Shown: in pieces, positions 51,563 to 59,521 of the stretch
How positions within the stretch are numbered: the stretch's first letter is position 1
Layout of the letters: each line of letters starts with the position of its first letter
DNA from: F23-D06 sp002392325
GTDB lineage: Bacteria > Bacteroidota > Bacteroidia > Bacteroidales > WCHB1-69
Assembly (NCBI GenBank): GCA_946624065.1
Contig: CAMORT010000005.1
Coordinates: 1-64,000 of the forward strand
Direction: 5' to 3'
DNA: 64,000 nucleotides
Translations under genes and position numbers: made by a program
Notes under the pieces: generated by a model
What the model was told of the DNA's origin: nothing
Database searches by the model: none
What the model saw: the letters and a program-made list of their open reading frames with translations, nothing else

Positions 51563-51751
51563 ATGCCGAATCCTAAAAGAAGACACTCAGCAATGAGAAG
51601 AGATAAGAGAAGAGCAAACGATTTCATTACTGCTCCTCAGTTGACGACTTGCAGCCATTGTGGCGCCCCCATCCTGACTCACCGTATTTGTCCGGAATGT
51701 GGTTACTACAGAGGCAAACAAGCCATCGAAGTAAGCGGTGCCGCTCAGTAA
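51563..51751 (+). CDS. rpmF: 50S ribosomal protein L32
   Basis: This 62-residue L32 has the usual start PNPKRRHSAMRRDKRRA and an intact zinc ribbon with two CxxC pairs (CSHCGAP and CPECGYYRG), the zinc-dependent form. It is co-transcribed with the yceD-like gene. The plsX-fabH genes that often follow rpmF in other phyla are absent; rdgB comes next. Confidence 0.97.
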   Translation: MPNPKRRHSAMRRDKRRANDFITAPQLTTCSHCGAPILTHRICPECGYYRGKQAIEVSGAAQ

Positions 51752-51826
51752 CAGGCGGTTACCCAATTTTTTTACACTTAAGGTTAGATGACATAAGCAA
51801 TTATGCCATCTTTTTCTGTTTATATT

Positions 51827-52414
51827 ATGGACATGATTTTCGCTACTCATAACGAACATAAAACCCAGGAGGCACGTGCCATCCTGGGTGAGGAATGGAA
51901 CCTGAAAAACCTGCGTGAAATCGGCTGTATGGAAGAAATTCCCGAAACCGCCAACACCCTGCAAGGCAATGCTTTGCAGAAAGTCCAATATGTGGTGGAG
52001 CATTACCACACCAACTGCTTCGCCGATGACACAGGACTGGAAGTGGAAGCGCTGTATGGTGCCCCTGGCGTCTATTCCGCCCGTTATGCCGGCGAGCATT
52101 GCACCTATCAGGACAATGTGAACAAATTGCTGGCCGAGATGAAAGGCATGACCAATCGCAAGGCCTGCTTCAAGACGGTGGTGGCATTGGTGCTGGATGG
52201 CGAGACGCATCTTTTTGAAGGTCGCGTTGATGGGCAGATCATCGAGGAACCGCGCGGAACCGCCGGCTTCGGCTACGACCCCGTTTTTATGCCCGATGGC
52301 TACGACCAGACCTTCGCTGAAATGGGCGATGCGGAGAAAAACAGCATCAGCCATCGTGGCCGCGCAATGCGGAAACTGATTGATTTTTTGAAAGATAAAA
52401 CGGCGGAAAAATAG
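51827..52414 (+). CDS. rdgB: Non-canonical purine NTP pyrophosphatase (RdgB/HAM1)
   Basis: This 195-residue HAM1-family enzyme hydrolyses ITP, dITP and XTP to monophosphates, keeping deaminated purines out of DNA and RNA. Motifs are FATHNEHKTQEA (substrate lysine), ETANTLQGNALQK, FADDTGLEVEALYGAPGVYSARYAGE, GFGYDPVFMPDGYDQTFAEM and KNSISHRGRAMRKL. Two start codons are possible, 51827 (MDMIF) and 51833 (MIF). It ends 6 bases from the convergent merR stop. Confidence 0.95.
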   Translation: MDMIFATHNEHKTQEARAILGEEWNLKNLREIGCMEEIPETANTLQGNALQKVQYVVEHYHTNCFADDTGLEVEALYGAPGVYSARYAGEHCTYQDNVNKLLAEMKGMTNRKACFKTVVALVLDGETHLFEGRVDGQIIEEPRGTAGFGYDPVFMPDGYDQTFAEMGDAEKNSISHRGRAMRKLIDFLKDKTAEK

Positions 52415-52420
52415 TCGGCT

Positions 52421-52798
52421 TTAATCCAACTCTTTTTTGATTTTCAGTAGCATCTCCTTGATTTCTGTAAGGGATGCGATGATGGTGGCGTTATCGGCCT
52501 CTTGGATGAAATTGTTCTTCAGGGCGTCGCGTGCGCCTTGGATTGTGTACCCCTTCACCTTGGTCAGGTAGTGGATGGTGCGGATGAGCGCGATGTCGTT
52601 CTTGGAGAAGAAACGGTCGCCTTTCTTGTTCTTGCGGGGCTTCAGCACATCGAATTCCTTTTCCCAATAGCGGAGAGTGGAGGCGGGGAGTTGGAAAATC
52701 TCGCAGGTTTCCCCCATGCTGTAATACAGTTTTTCCTTCGAATCAAACGATTCAGGCAGCGGCATGTAATCCGGATTGTCGATAAGGTCTGTGGTCAT
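52421..52798 (-). CDS. MerR-family transcriptional regulator
   Basis: This is a 125-residue protein with a MerR winged helix at about residues 24-95 (KLYYSMGETCEIFQLPASTLRYWEKEFDVLKPRKNKKGDR, IALIRTIHYLTKVKGYTIQGARDAL) and a short C-terminal coiled coil (IASLTEIKEMLLKIKKELD) for dimerisation. No metal-binding Cys cluster is present, so it is not a metal sensor of the classical type. Its ATG shares one base with the smpB stop (TAATG), tying a DNA-binding regulator to trans-translation. Target genes are unknown. Confidence 0.9.
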   Translation of the reverse strand: MTTDLIDNPDYMPLPESFDSKEKLYYSMGETCEIFQLPASTLRYWEKEFDVLKPRKNKKGDRFFSKNDIALIRTIHYLTKVKGYTIQGARDALKNNFIQEADNATIIASLTEIKEMLLKIKKELD

Positions 52799-53259
52799 TA
52801 TTCGTCCTCCTGTTGTTTTCTGCGGCGCTCATCTTTCTCTTTGATGCTTTCGCGTTTGTCGTATAATTTTTTGCCCTTGGCCAAGGAGATGTCCAATTTG
52901 GCATATCCGTTTTCATTGATCCACAGCAGGGTAGGCACGATGGTGAAACCGCGCTCGTTGAGTTTGGACAGCAGTTTGCGGATCTCTTTCTTGTTCAGCA
53001 GCAGCTTGCGGTCGCGCTTCGGCTGGTGGTTGTTGTAACTGCCGTTGGCGTACTCGCTCACATGCATGTTGTGGACCCACAGCTCGTTGTTCACGAACGA
53101 GCAGTATGAGTCCGTGATGTTGGCACGACCCGCGCGGATGGACTTGATCTCCGTGCCGGTCAGCACGATGCCGGCTGTGTAGGAAGTGAGCAGAAAGTAC
53201 TGGTACTCCGCCTTCCGGTTCTTGATTTCAATCTGTGTGGGATTTGTATTCTTACTCAT
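52798..53259 (-). CDS. smpB: SsrA-binding protein SmpB
   Basis: This 153-residue SmpB binds tmRNA and delivers it to stalled ribosomes. Conserved pieces are EYQYFLLTSYTAGIVLTGTEIKSIRAGRANITDSYC, NMHVSEYANGSYNNHQPKRDRKLLLNKKEI and the basic tail KGKKLYDKRESIKEKDERR. The start at 53259 sits behind a TACTTTTG box at 53275; the longer frame would include the promoter. ssrA was not seen next to it. Confidence 0.96.
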   Translation of the reverse strand: MSKNTNPTQIEIKNRKAEYQYFLLTSYTAGIVLTGTEIKSIRAGRANITDSYCSFVNNELWVHNMHVSEYANGSYNNHQPKRDRKLLLNKKEIRKLLSKLNERGFTIVPTLLWINENGYAKLDISLAKGKKLYDKRESIKEKDERRRKQQEDE

Positions 53260-53274
53260 AATTTCGTTCGGCTG

Positions 53275-53282
53275 CAAAAGTA
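53275..53282 (-). promoter_or_regulatory. -7 box TACTTTTG for smpB-merR
   Basis: TACTTTTG on the minus strand lies 15 bases ahead of the smpB start. Confidence 0.65.
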
Positions 53283-53335
53283 CAAAAAAAGCGGTGCATC
53301 TCACCCGGATGATGTGAAATTTGGGAAATATTGTG

Positions 53336-53343
53336 TACTTTTG
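53336..53343 (+). promoter_or_regulatory. -7 box TACTTTTG for the AAA ATPase gene
   Basis: TACTTTTG lies 48 bases ahead of ATG 53392, divergent from the smpB box. Confidence 0.6.
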
Positions 53344-53391
53344 CTCCATCTTTTTCGAAAGGTTTCACAACATGTTTTCTACTGATTGCCA

Positions 53392-54003
53392 ATGGTTACA
53401 CGAATAGTACTTACAGGCGGCCCCTGCGCCGGAAAATCCACCATCCTGAAAAGAATCGAAACCAAATATTCCGCTTTGGGTTATGCGGTTTTCACACTGC
53501 CCGAGTCGGCGACACTGTTCATTCAAGCGGGTGCCGATTTTCTGACGAAAGATGAGGAACTCTCTTTTATCACGGAAGCCAACAAACTCATATTCCAGTT
53601 GGCAATGGAAGACTGCATGATCCGTATCGCGGAAGCCACCGGCAAACCCGCTTTGTTGGTCTGCGACCGCGGCACGATGGATACCGCCGCTTATATGGAC
53701 CGTCAAAAATGGCAACGCGTGATGGATTTTGTGGGAATGGATGAGAAACAGCTTTGCGATGACCGTTACGACGCCGTCTTCCACATCAGCACCGCAGCCA
53801 AAGGCGCCGAGCAGTTCTACACTCGCGCCAACAACTCCTGCCGCTCCGAATCCCTCGAACTCGCCCGCGTGGTGGATGACCATCTCATTGAAACCTGGCA
53901 ACGCCATCCCATCATCCATGTAATAAAGGCCGAAATCTGCTTTGAAGACAAAATCGACAACGTGTTGCACATAATTGACGACATGCTGCAAATAAACCAC
54001 TAA
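53392..54003 (+). CDS. P-loop ATPase/kinase (AAA_28, NadR/Ttd14-like)
   Basis: This is a 203-residue cytoplasmic P-loop protein. Walker A GGPCAGKSTILKRIE lies at about residue 9, then FTLPESATLFIQAGADF, the DRGTMDTAAYM motif in place of Walker B/DRG, and a lid region TRANNSCRSESLELARVVDDHLI. This pattern fits the AAA_28 family (nicotinamide riboside kinase domain of NadR and animal Ttd14). It probably phosphorylates a small molecule or acts as a nucleotide-binding regulator; the substrate is unknown. ATG 53392 is chosen over the in-frame TTG six bases upstream. Confidence 0.85.
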   Translation: MVTRIVLTGGPCAGKSTILKRIETKYSALGYAVFTLPESATLFIQAGADFLTKDEELSFITEANKLIFQLAMEDCMIRIAEATGKPALLVCDRGTMDTAAYMDRQKWQRVMDFVGMDEKQLCDDRYDAVFHISTAAKGAEQFYTRANNSCRSESLELARVVDDHLIETWQRHPIIHVIKAEICFEDKIDNVLHIIDDMLQINH

Positions 54004-54011
54004 CCCAGTAA

Positions 54012-54098
54012 AGACGCGATTTATCGCGTCTCCACCAGTAAAGACGCACGGTCGTGCGTCTCAACAAAAAAAACGACCGTGCGTCTCAACAAAAAAAT
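54012..54098. repeat. Cluster of GACGC palindromes between the ATPase gene and folA
   Basis: AGACGCGAT/ATCGCGTCT (54012-54031, TT loop) and AGACGCACG/CGTGCGTCT (54042-54061, GT loop) are perfect 9-bp hairpins, each preceded by CCAGTAA. A half copy follows, so GTGCGTCTCAACAAAAAAA occurs twice in direct order. Similar GACGCG palindromes are known to be scattered in other Bacteroidota and cyanobacteria. Confidence 0.8.
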
Positions 54099-54104
54099 AA
54101 GAAT

Positions 54105-54596
54105 ATGAAAAATCTCAGCATGATAGCCGCCGTAGGCGAAAACTTAGAACTCGGATACCAGAACCAGCTGCTATGCCATCTCCCCATTGACCTTAAACAT
54201 TTCAAGGAGATCACATCTGGCCATACGGTCCTGATGGGCGACAACACATGGTTCTCTTTGCCCAAAAAACCGCTTCCCAACCGGAGAAACATTGTCATTA
54301 CATTGGATGATGTGGCGTTTCCGGATTGCGAAACCGTGCATTCCATTGAGGATGCCTTAGACCTTGTGCGAGAAAAGGATGAAGAGGCGTTTGTGATGGG
54401 TGGCGCCACCATGTACCGTCTTTTTTTGCCATACGCCGATAAACTTTATCTTACCCGCATCGTCTCTTCTTTTACGGCCGATGTCTTTTTCCCCGCAATA
54501 AAGGAGGAAGAGTGGTCGTTAGTGGAGAATGAGTTTGTGCCGAAAGATGAAAAAAATATGTATGATTTGTATTTTCAAACCTTAATCCGAAAGTAA
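54105..54596 (+). CDS. folA: Dihydrofolate reductase
   Basis: This 163-residue DHFR reduces dihydrofolate with NADPH. Conserved pieces are MIAAVGENLELGYQNQLLCHLPIDLKHFKEIT (Asp in the LPIDLKHF pocket), VLMGDNTWFSLP, PNRRNIVIT, FVMGGATMYRLFLPYADKLYLTRI and DVFFP. It is short-spaced with the next two genes (1 base, then an 11-base overlap), so they form one unit. The start is ATG 54105; the open frame before it runs through the GACGC palindromes. Confidence 0.95.
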   Translation: MKNLSMIAAVGENLELGYQNQLLCHLPIDLKHFKEITSGHTVLMGDNTWFSLPKKPLPNRRNIVITLDDVAFPDCETVHSIEDALDLVREKDEEAFVMGGATMYRLFLPYADKLYLTRIVSSFTADVFFPAIKEEEWSLVENEFVPKDEKNMYDLYFQTLIRK

Positions 54597-54597
54597 G

Positions 54598-55149
54598 ATG
54601 AAAAAAGTTATGATGTTTCTGGTCGCGGCGATGATGATCGTAGTTGCCCATGCACAAAAACCTTCCCAGTTGCCAGTCCCTGACCTTCCCATTGACGAAC
54701 GCACCAATTTGGTGACCTATCAGGATGTGGTGAAGCAGGAGGGCACGCCTAAAGTTCTGTATGACAGAGCGATGGAGTGGGTGAAAAAGTATTATAAAAA
54801 CACCAATGAGGTCATCAAGAAGGCGGATGCCGAAAAATGCGTGATTGAAATGCGTTCCAGTGTGCGCATTTACTCCAAGCAGAAAGATGGCACTGAGCTT
54901 CACATAAACATTGTTTATTATAACTTTAAGTTGGAGTGCCGCGACAACCGCTATCGTTATACGATTACCAATTTCAATGAACGGGCCGCCTCTGCCGCGC
55001 CTATTGAGAACTGGTTCAAGACCGACAGCCCATATTGGTCACCATCGCAATACGAATGGCTGACTCAGATTGACAGTCAAGTCAAAGAATTGATCAACTC
55101 CTTGGAAGAAGGTATGTTACCGCCCGAAGTCTTTGAAGATGAGTGGTAA
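54598..55149 (+). CDS. Exported DUF4468 protein
   Basis: This 183-residue protein has a signal peptide ending VAHAQ. The mature part opens with LPIDERTNLVTYQDVVKQEGTPKVLYDRAMEWVKKYYKN, which matches DUF4468 (TBP-like fold), common in Bacteroidota and of unknown function. Later parts (EMRSSVRIYSKQKDGTELHINIVYYNFKLECRDNRYRYTITNF) are beta-strands. Translation is likely coupled on both sides: one base after folA and overlapping the next gene by 11. Confidence 0.8.
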   Translation: MKKVMMFLVAAMMIVVAHAQKPSQLPVPDLPIDERTNLVTYQDVVKQEGTPKVLYDRAMEWVKKYYKNTNEVIKKADAEKCVIEMRSSVRIYSKQKDGTELHINIVYYNFKLECRDNRYRYTITNFNERAASAAPIENWFKTDSPYWSPSQYEWLTQIDSQVKELINSLEEGMLPPEVFEDEW

Positions 55150-55897
55150 AAAGATCGTAGCCCTTCTAATATCAATTCTCCTTCTATTTTCATCTTGTCA
55201 GAAACAAGTCGGGAAAATGAGGATGAATTTCACCTTTTCAGTGGATGGACAAGCGTTGACGCAAGATTCATTGCTGTATCAGAATGCGGCGGGCAACCGT
55301 TATGAAGTTACGGAGGCGCAGTATTTCATTTCCGATGTGGTTCTTACATCTGCCGACGGTTCTCAATATGCGATAAAATGCGATAAGTCAGCCCACTATG
55401 TGGACGCTGACATTCCCTATACGATGACTTGGGCTCCGGAGGACGAGTTGCCTGCGGGCGCGTATTCCTCCATCAGCTTTGTGTTCGGGCTTGCGCCGGA
55501 GCTGAATGTTTCGCATAGTTATACCGATGCGCCGGAGAACAACATGAGCTGGCCTGAAGTGCTTGGAGGCGGCTATCACAACATGAAAATCAACGGGCGA
55601 TGGATAGGGGAGGATGGCGCGACACATCCGTTCAACCTCCACTCCGGACGGGTGGTGACTGCCGTTGGCGACGCAGTGGAAACCTCCTTCGCCGTCACAT
55701 TGCCCCTAACCCAATTTGTGATTACCAAGAACGGAATCACCGACATCATCTTGGACATGAATGTCAACCGATGGTTCTGTTCCCCGTATCTGTTTGATTT
55801 CAACTATTTTGGCGGCAGCATTATGCAAAACGCCGAAGCACAGGAAATCTTGAAAGCCAACGGTTGGGATGTTTTCTCCATAATCTCCAATCGCTAA
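55139..55897 (+). CDS. MbnP-family lipoprotein
   Basis: This is a 252-residue lipoprotein (ISILLLFSSC, Cys about residue 20). The body matches the MbnP-like family: FTFSVDGQALTQDSLLYQNAAGNRYEVTEAQYFISDVVLTSADG, then HYVDADIPYTMTW, LPAGAYSSISFVFGLAPELN, MSWPEVLGGGYHNMKINGRW and DMNVNRWFCSPY. Family members pair with MbnH/SCO-type proteins in copper handling; no such partner gene is seen here. Start ATG 55139 overlaps the DUF4468 gene by 11 bases. Confidence 0.82.
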   Translation: MSGKKIVALLISILLLFSSCQKQVGKMRMNFTFSVDGQALTQDSLLYQNAAGNRYEVTEAQYFISDVVLTSADGSQYAIKCDKSAHYVDADIPYTMTWAPEDELPAGAYSSISFVFGLAPELNVSHSYTDAPENNMSWPEVLGGGYHNMKINGRWIGEDGATHPFNLHSGRVVTAVGDAVETSFAVTLPLTQFVITKNGITDIILDMNVNRWFCSPYLFDFNYFGGSIMQNAEAQEILKANGWDVFSIISNR

Positions 55898-55996
55898 TCT
55901 TTCATTTTTCCCCTCCTCTTTTCCTCTCCTCTTTTTATACACAATTCCCTGTTTAAAAACAAATTGCGTTGTCGGATACGCTAAAAGCGGAAAACG

Positions 55997-56004
55997 TATT
56001 TTTG
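55997..56004 (+). promoter_or_regulatory. -7 box TATTTTTG for ddl
   Basis: TATTTTTG lies 25 bases ahead of ATG 56030. Confidence 0.65.
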
Positions 56005-56029
56005 CGCAACTTGATAAAATTGTGTGATT

Positions 56030-57022
56030 ATGTATAATGTTGCCGTAATAGCCGGTGGAGATTCCGGCGAATATGAAATCTCCTTGAAAACAGCCGATAA
56101 CATCTTCAATCAGCTGGACAAGAGTTTGTTCAACCCTTACCTGATCCATTTCAGAGGTGCTGACTGGCATTATACCGATGAGAACGGGAATGTTTGCCAA
56201 GTGGACAAGAACGATTTCTCCATTACCGTACATGGAGAAAAAATCAAGTTTGACGCAGCGTTCATAGCCATCCACGGTACGCCCGGTGAGAATGGTCGTC
56301 TGCAGGCCTATTTTGAATTGGTGGGACAGCCTTATACGGGTTGTGGGGTGTTCTGCTCCGCACTGACATTCAACAAATACTATTGCAATCTGGCGGTGGC
56401 CGGTTTCGGTGTGCCCATCTCGCCCTCGTTGCATTTTTACAATTCCGACCCTATTGATTATGAGCAGATTGAGTCTGTTTGTGGTTATCCTTGCTTTGTC
56501 AAGGCGTGTAACTCTGGTTCCAGCGTGGGGGTCACGAAAGTGCACAACAGAAGTGAGGTTGACCAAGCCTTTGCGGAAGCGTTCAAATATGACAACCAAC
56601 TGATGGTGGAGAAGTTTGTGCGCGGCCGCGAGTTTACCTGCGGGGTTACCTCCGTGTATGGCGCTCCCCGTGTGCTTGCGGTAACCGAGGTGGTGGCCAG
56701 CAACGAATTCTATGACTACAACGCCAAATATACCGCCGTGGGACACAAACTCATCACACCTGCGGATCTTCCTGCTGAAATGACCCAAAAGTTGAGCGAT
56801 TACGCCGTTCAGATTTTCCATAATCTTGACTGTCACGGTGTGGTGCGCATTGATTTCATTGTTTCAGAGGACGATGGCGTGCCTTATTTCCTGGAGGTGA
56901 ACACCATCCCCGGACAAACCGCTTTGAGCATCGTACCGGGTCAGGTTGAATATAATAAATTGGATATTAAAGAGTTTTATACAAAGATGGTGATGGAAGC
57001 CCTGACATTTAAGAAAGGGTGA
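56030..57022 (+). CDS. ddl: D-alanine--D-alanine ligase
   Basis: This 330-residue ATP-grasp ligase makes D-Ala-D-Ala for peptidoglycan. Motifs are VAVIAGGDSGEYEISLKTA, AFIAIHGTPGENGRLQAYFELVGQPYTGCG, PCFVKACNSGSSVGVTKV, VEKFVRGREFTCGV, GVVRIDFIVSEDD and FLEVNTIPGQTALSIVPGQ. Start ATG 56030 is preferred to the GTG at 56024. The stop TGA (57020-57022) lies inside the first unit of a heptamer array, so the last residues (FKKG) and the stop may have been fixed by the repeat. It heads the cell-wall gene group. Confidence 0.95.
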   Translation: MYNVAVIAGGDSGEYEISLKTADNIFNQLDKSLFNPYLIHFRGADWHYTDENGNVCQVDKNDFSITVHGEKIKFDAAFIAIHGTPGENGRLQAYFELVGQPYTGCGVFCSALTFNKYYCNLAVAGFGVPISPSLHFYNSDPIDYEQIESVCGYPCFVKACNSGSSVGVTKVHNRSEVDQAFAEAFKYDNQLMVEKFVRGREFTCGVTSVYGAPRVLAVTEVVASNEFYDYNAKYTAVGHKLITPADLPAEMTQKLSDYAVQIFHNLDCHGVVRIDFIVSEDDGVPYFLEVNTIPGQTALSIVPGQVEYNKLDIKEFYTKMVMEALTFKKG

Positions 57023-57122
57023 AAGGTGAACGGTGCATGGTACACGGTACACGGTGAAGGGTGAAAGGTGCACGGTACACGGTGAAGGGTACACGGAGAA
57101 CGGTAAAAGGTGCACGGTGCAC
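57018..57122. repeat. Fifteen-unit heptamer array starting in the ddl stop codon
   Basis: Fifteen back-to-back 7-base units of the form GGTNNAN (mostly GGTGAAA, GGTGAAG, GGTGCAC, GGTACAC; one GGAGAAC) run without a phase break from 57018 to 57122. The ddl stop codon TGA lies within the first unit. Confidence 0.92.
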
Positions 57123-57184
57123 GAGAAATGGGTTGGAGGAATTGTAGAAATGTCATTCGATGGTGTTTTATTCTCAAAAAATCA

Positions 57185-58375
57185 ATGAAGAAAGATAAGA
57201 ATATGAGAAATATATTGAGTGTCGGATGTTTCCTGTTGGTGTTTGTCGGAATGCTTTCGAATATTTCCGCACAATACACGGAGGCGGATATGCGCGCGTA
57301 TGTGGAGCAGTATAAGGATGTGGCCATGGAGAAGATGAAGCAGTACAAGATTCCGGCCAGCATCACCTTGGCGCAAGGCATTTTTGAAAGTGCGTGTGGC
57401 AAAAGCCGCTTGGCGACGGATGGGAATAATCATTTCGGCATCAAATGCCACACCGACTGGGAGGGCGACACGATCCTTATAGACGACGATGAGTTGCAGG
57501 AGTGTTTCCGCAAATACGACAGCGTGGCGGCATCCTATACAGACCATTCGCTCTTTTTGACCACCCGAAAGCGCTATGCCAATCTGTTCTCATTAGACAT
57601 TCTGGATTATCCTGGGTGGGCTCGCACGCTGAAAGCCGACGGATACGCCACTAACCCGCAGTACGCTGACCGTCTTATCAGTTTGATAGAACGGTTTGAC
57701 ATTGCCCGTTTGGACACCTTGTGTTTGGAACAGCAGGGCATTGTTGTGGAACGCCGGCAAAATAATACGCCCATTTCAGAAAACACTGGTGATTTGACCC
57801 AGTCTCAACAAGTTCCACCTCCGCAAAAGCCCCATGCCCGTCCGAAAATCGAGTATGTGGACAAAAACCGTGTGGATGCTCCGAATACGGTTGTGGAGAC
57901 GAAAACCCATGTGGATGCGCCGCCTGCCCAAAATCCTGTATCACAACAACCAACCTCCAATACCAGAATCCAAACCTCTGGCAAATTCAAGGTTTTCACC
58001 GCTGATCAGGATTATCCCGCCGTGGCCAGTCCATTTACCTATCGCAAAGTCTTTACCAACAACAACACCTATTTCGTAGTGGCTGAGCCCGGCGACACAT
58101 ACGAGAAAATCGCCACGGATGTGCAGGTGTCGGCGGCCAATCTTCGCAGATTTAACGATGCGGGCAAGGACGGTCAGCCAGTGGAAAAAGAAATTGTCTA
58201 TATTGAATTGAAAGCCAAGCACAACGATGTGAGAGTGCATGTGGTGGAAAGTGGCGAGACGCTCAGGTACATTGCCCAGCGTTATGCGGTGCAGTTGAGT
58301 TACATCTTCAAATACAACGGGATGAATGATCAATCCATCATCCAACCCGGCAATCAAATATGGTTGAAACATTAA
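57185..58375 (+). CDS. Glucosaminidase-domain protein with LysM repeats (1)
   Basis: This is a 396-residue exported peptidoglycan hydrolase. The signal peptide begins at M1 or at the alternative ATG 57203. The mannosyl-glycoprotein endo-beta-N-acetylglucosaminidase-like domain covers about 30-180: YKIPASITLAQGIFESACGKSRLATDGNNHFGIKCH with the catalytic Glu in FESACGKS, YTDHSLFL and YATNPQYADRLI. A Pro/Gln-rich linker follows, then two LysM-like repeats (YFVVAEPGDTYEKIATDVQVSAANLRRFND; VHVVESGETLRYIAQRYAVQLSYIFKYNGM). It binds and cuts the glycan backbone. Twelve bases separate it from a paralog. Confidence 0.9.
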   Translation: MKKDKNMRNILSVGCFLLVFVGMLSNISAQYTEADMRAYVEQYKDVAMEKMKQYKIPASITLAQGIFESACGKSRLATDGNNHFGIKCHTDWEGDTILIDDDELQECFRKYDSVAASYTDHSLFLTTRKRYANLFSLDILDYPGWARTLKADGYATNPQYADRLISLIERFDIARLDTLCLEQQGIVVERRQNNTPISENTGDLTQSQQVPPPQKPHARPKIEYVDKNRVDAPNTVVETKTHVDAPPAQNPVSQQPTSNTRIQTSGKFKVFTADQDYPAVASPFTYRKVFTNNNTYFVVAEPGDTYEKIATDVQVSAANLRRFNDAGKDGQPVEKEIVYIELKAKHNDVRVHVVESGETLRYIAQRYAVQLSYIFKYNGMNDQSIIQPGNQIWLKH

Positions 58376-58386
58376 AATCAAATGAT

Positions 58387-59493
58387 ATGAAACGAATATT
58401 TTGTCTTATAATGGTTTTTGCGGCGGTTCTTATGGTGTGGGGACAACCCGTGCCCGAAAAAGTTATCCGCGACTATGTCGATACGCATAAAGGACTGGCT
58501 GTTCAGGAGATGGAGGCATATAAGATTCCGGCCAGTATCACCTTGGCACAAGCCATCTATGCTTCCAAAGCGGGCACGAATCGAGTGGCAAAGGAGGCCA
58601 ACAACCATTTCGGGATCACTTGCCATGCCAACGAGTGGGTGGGCGACACCTATTATGAAACGGAGGACCGCAGTCCCGACCATTGTTATCGGAAATATGC
58701 GGATGTGGAAAATTCCTACCGCGACCATTCGCTGTTTTTGGCAAAACGCCCCCGTTACGCCTCGCTGTTTGAACTGCCGATCACGGATTACCGGGCTTGG
58801 GCGCGAGGCTTGAAAGAGGCAGGTTATGCGGGTAATCCGCGCTACGCCGACACGTTGATTGCCATTATTCAGAAATACGATTTGGCAAAGTTTGATGCCC
58901 TTGCGAAACCGGTCTCGGAAAAACCTGTTGGGGTAAAAGAACAGACTCAAAACCAATCTGTTGATAACCAATCGTTGTATAAGAAAGAACATGAAAATGC
59001 GGTTAAAGAGGAACCGCGTGCCCAACAAGAGGAGTCTAAAAAGCAGGTGGAACCTGTTGATTTTCCAAAAACCACTCCGAGAACAGTGGACGATGTGCAT
59101 GTGTTTGTGCTTGAATCTGGCAAAGTGCCTTTCAAGCAAGCGTATTATCCTTATACGAAACGAGCTGTGTATGAAAATAATAAGACGAAATTCATCTTGG
59201 CGAAAGCCGGTGACACATACGCATCCTTGGCTGCTTCGTTGCAGATGACGGAGAAGAATCTGCGGATGTACAACGATGTGTACGACAATTCCGAACCTGT
59301 GGAGGGCGAAGTGGTATATGTGGAGATGAAAAGCACGAAATCGCCAGTGGGTTATCATATTTTAAGTGAGAAAGATACCTATCATTATGTGTCACAGTTG
59401 TATGGCGTTCAGCTCAAGATTCTGATCAAGCGTAACAGTGGGTCTTTGAAGAATTACAAAGTGGGCGACCGTATTTGTGTGGGATGTAAATAA
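58387..59493 (+). CDS. Glucosaminidase-domain protein with LysM-like repeats (2), paralog
   Basis: This 368-residue tandem paralog of the preceding gene has the signal peptide MKRIFCLIMVFAAVLMVWGQ. The domain reads YKIPASITLAQAIYASKAGTNRVAKEANNHFGITCH. The catalytic-position Glu of copy 1 (FESACGKS) is replaced by Ala in YASKAGTN, so hydrolase activity may be lost or altered. The C-terminal part holds two LysM-like repeats (FILAKAGDTYASLAASLQMTEKNLRMYND; YHILSEKDTYHYVSQLYGVQLKILIKRN). It may have become a wall-binding or regulatory copy. It lies 28 bases before the M23 gene. Confidence 0.88.
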   Translation: MKRIFCLIMVFAAVLMVWGQPVPEKVIRDYVDTHKGLAVQEMEAYKIPASITLAQAIYASKAGTNRVAKEANNHFGITCHANEWVGDTYYETEDRSPDHCYRKYADVENSYRDHSLFLAKRPRYASLFELPITDYRAWARGLKEAGYAGNPRYADTLIAIIQKYDLAKFDALAKPVSEKPVGVKEQTQNQSVDNQSLYKKEHENAVKEEPRAQQEESKKQVEPVDFPKTTPRTVDDVHVFVLESGKVPFKQAYYPYTKRAVYENNKTKFILAKAGDTYASLAASLQMTEKNLRMYNDVYDNSEPVEGEVVYVEMKSTKSPVGYHILSEKDTYHYVSQLYGVQLKILIKRNSGSLKNYKVGDRICVGCK

Positions 59494-59521
59494 TTGTAAA
59501 ATAAAATTTTAAGCTAAGCGA

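Noticed and set aside
55898..55960. Another short tandem array (CCTCTTTT-like) after the MbnP gene
   Set aside because: Pyrimidine-rich with partial repeats, but no steady 7- or 9-base phase could be followed.
57018..57122. CRISPR array
   Set aside because: Units are 7 bases with no spacers, and no cas genes are present in the window.
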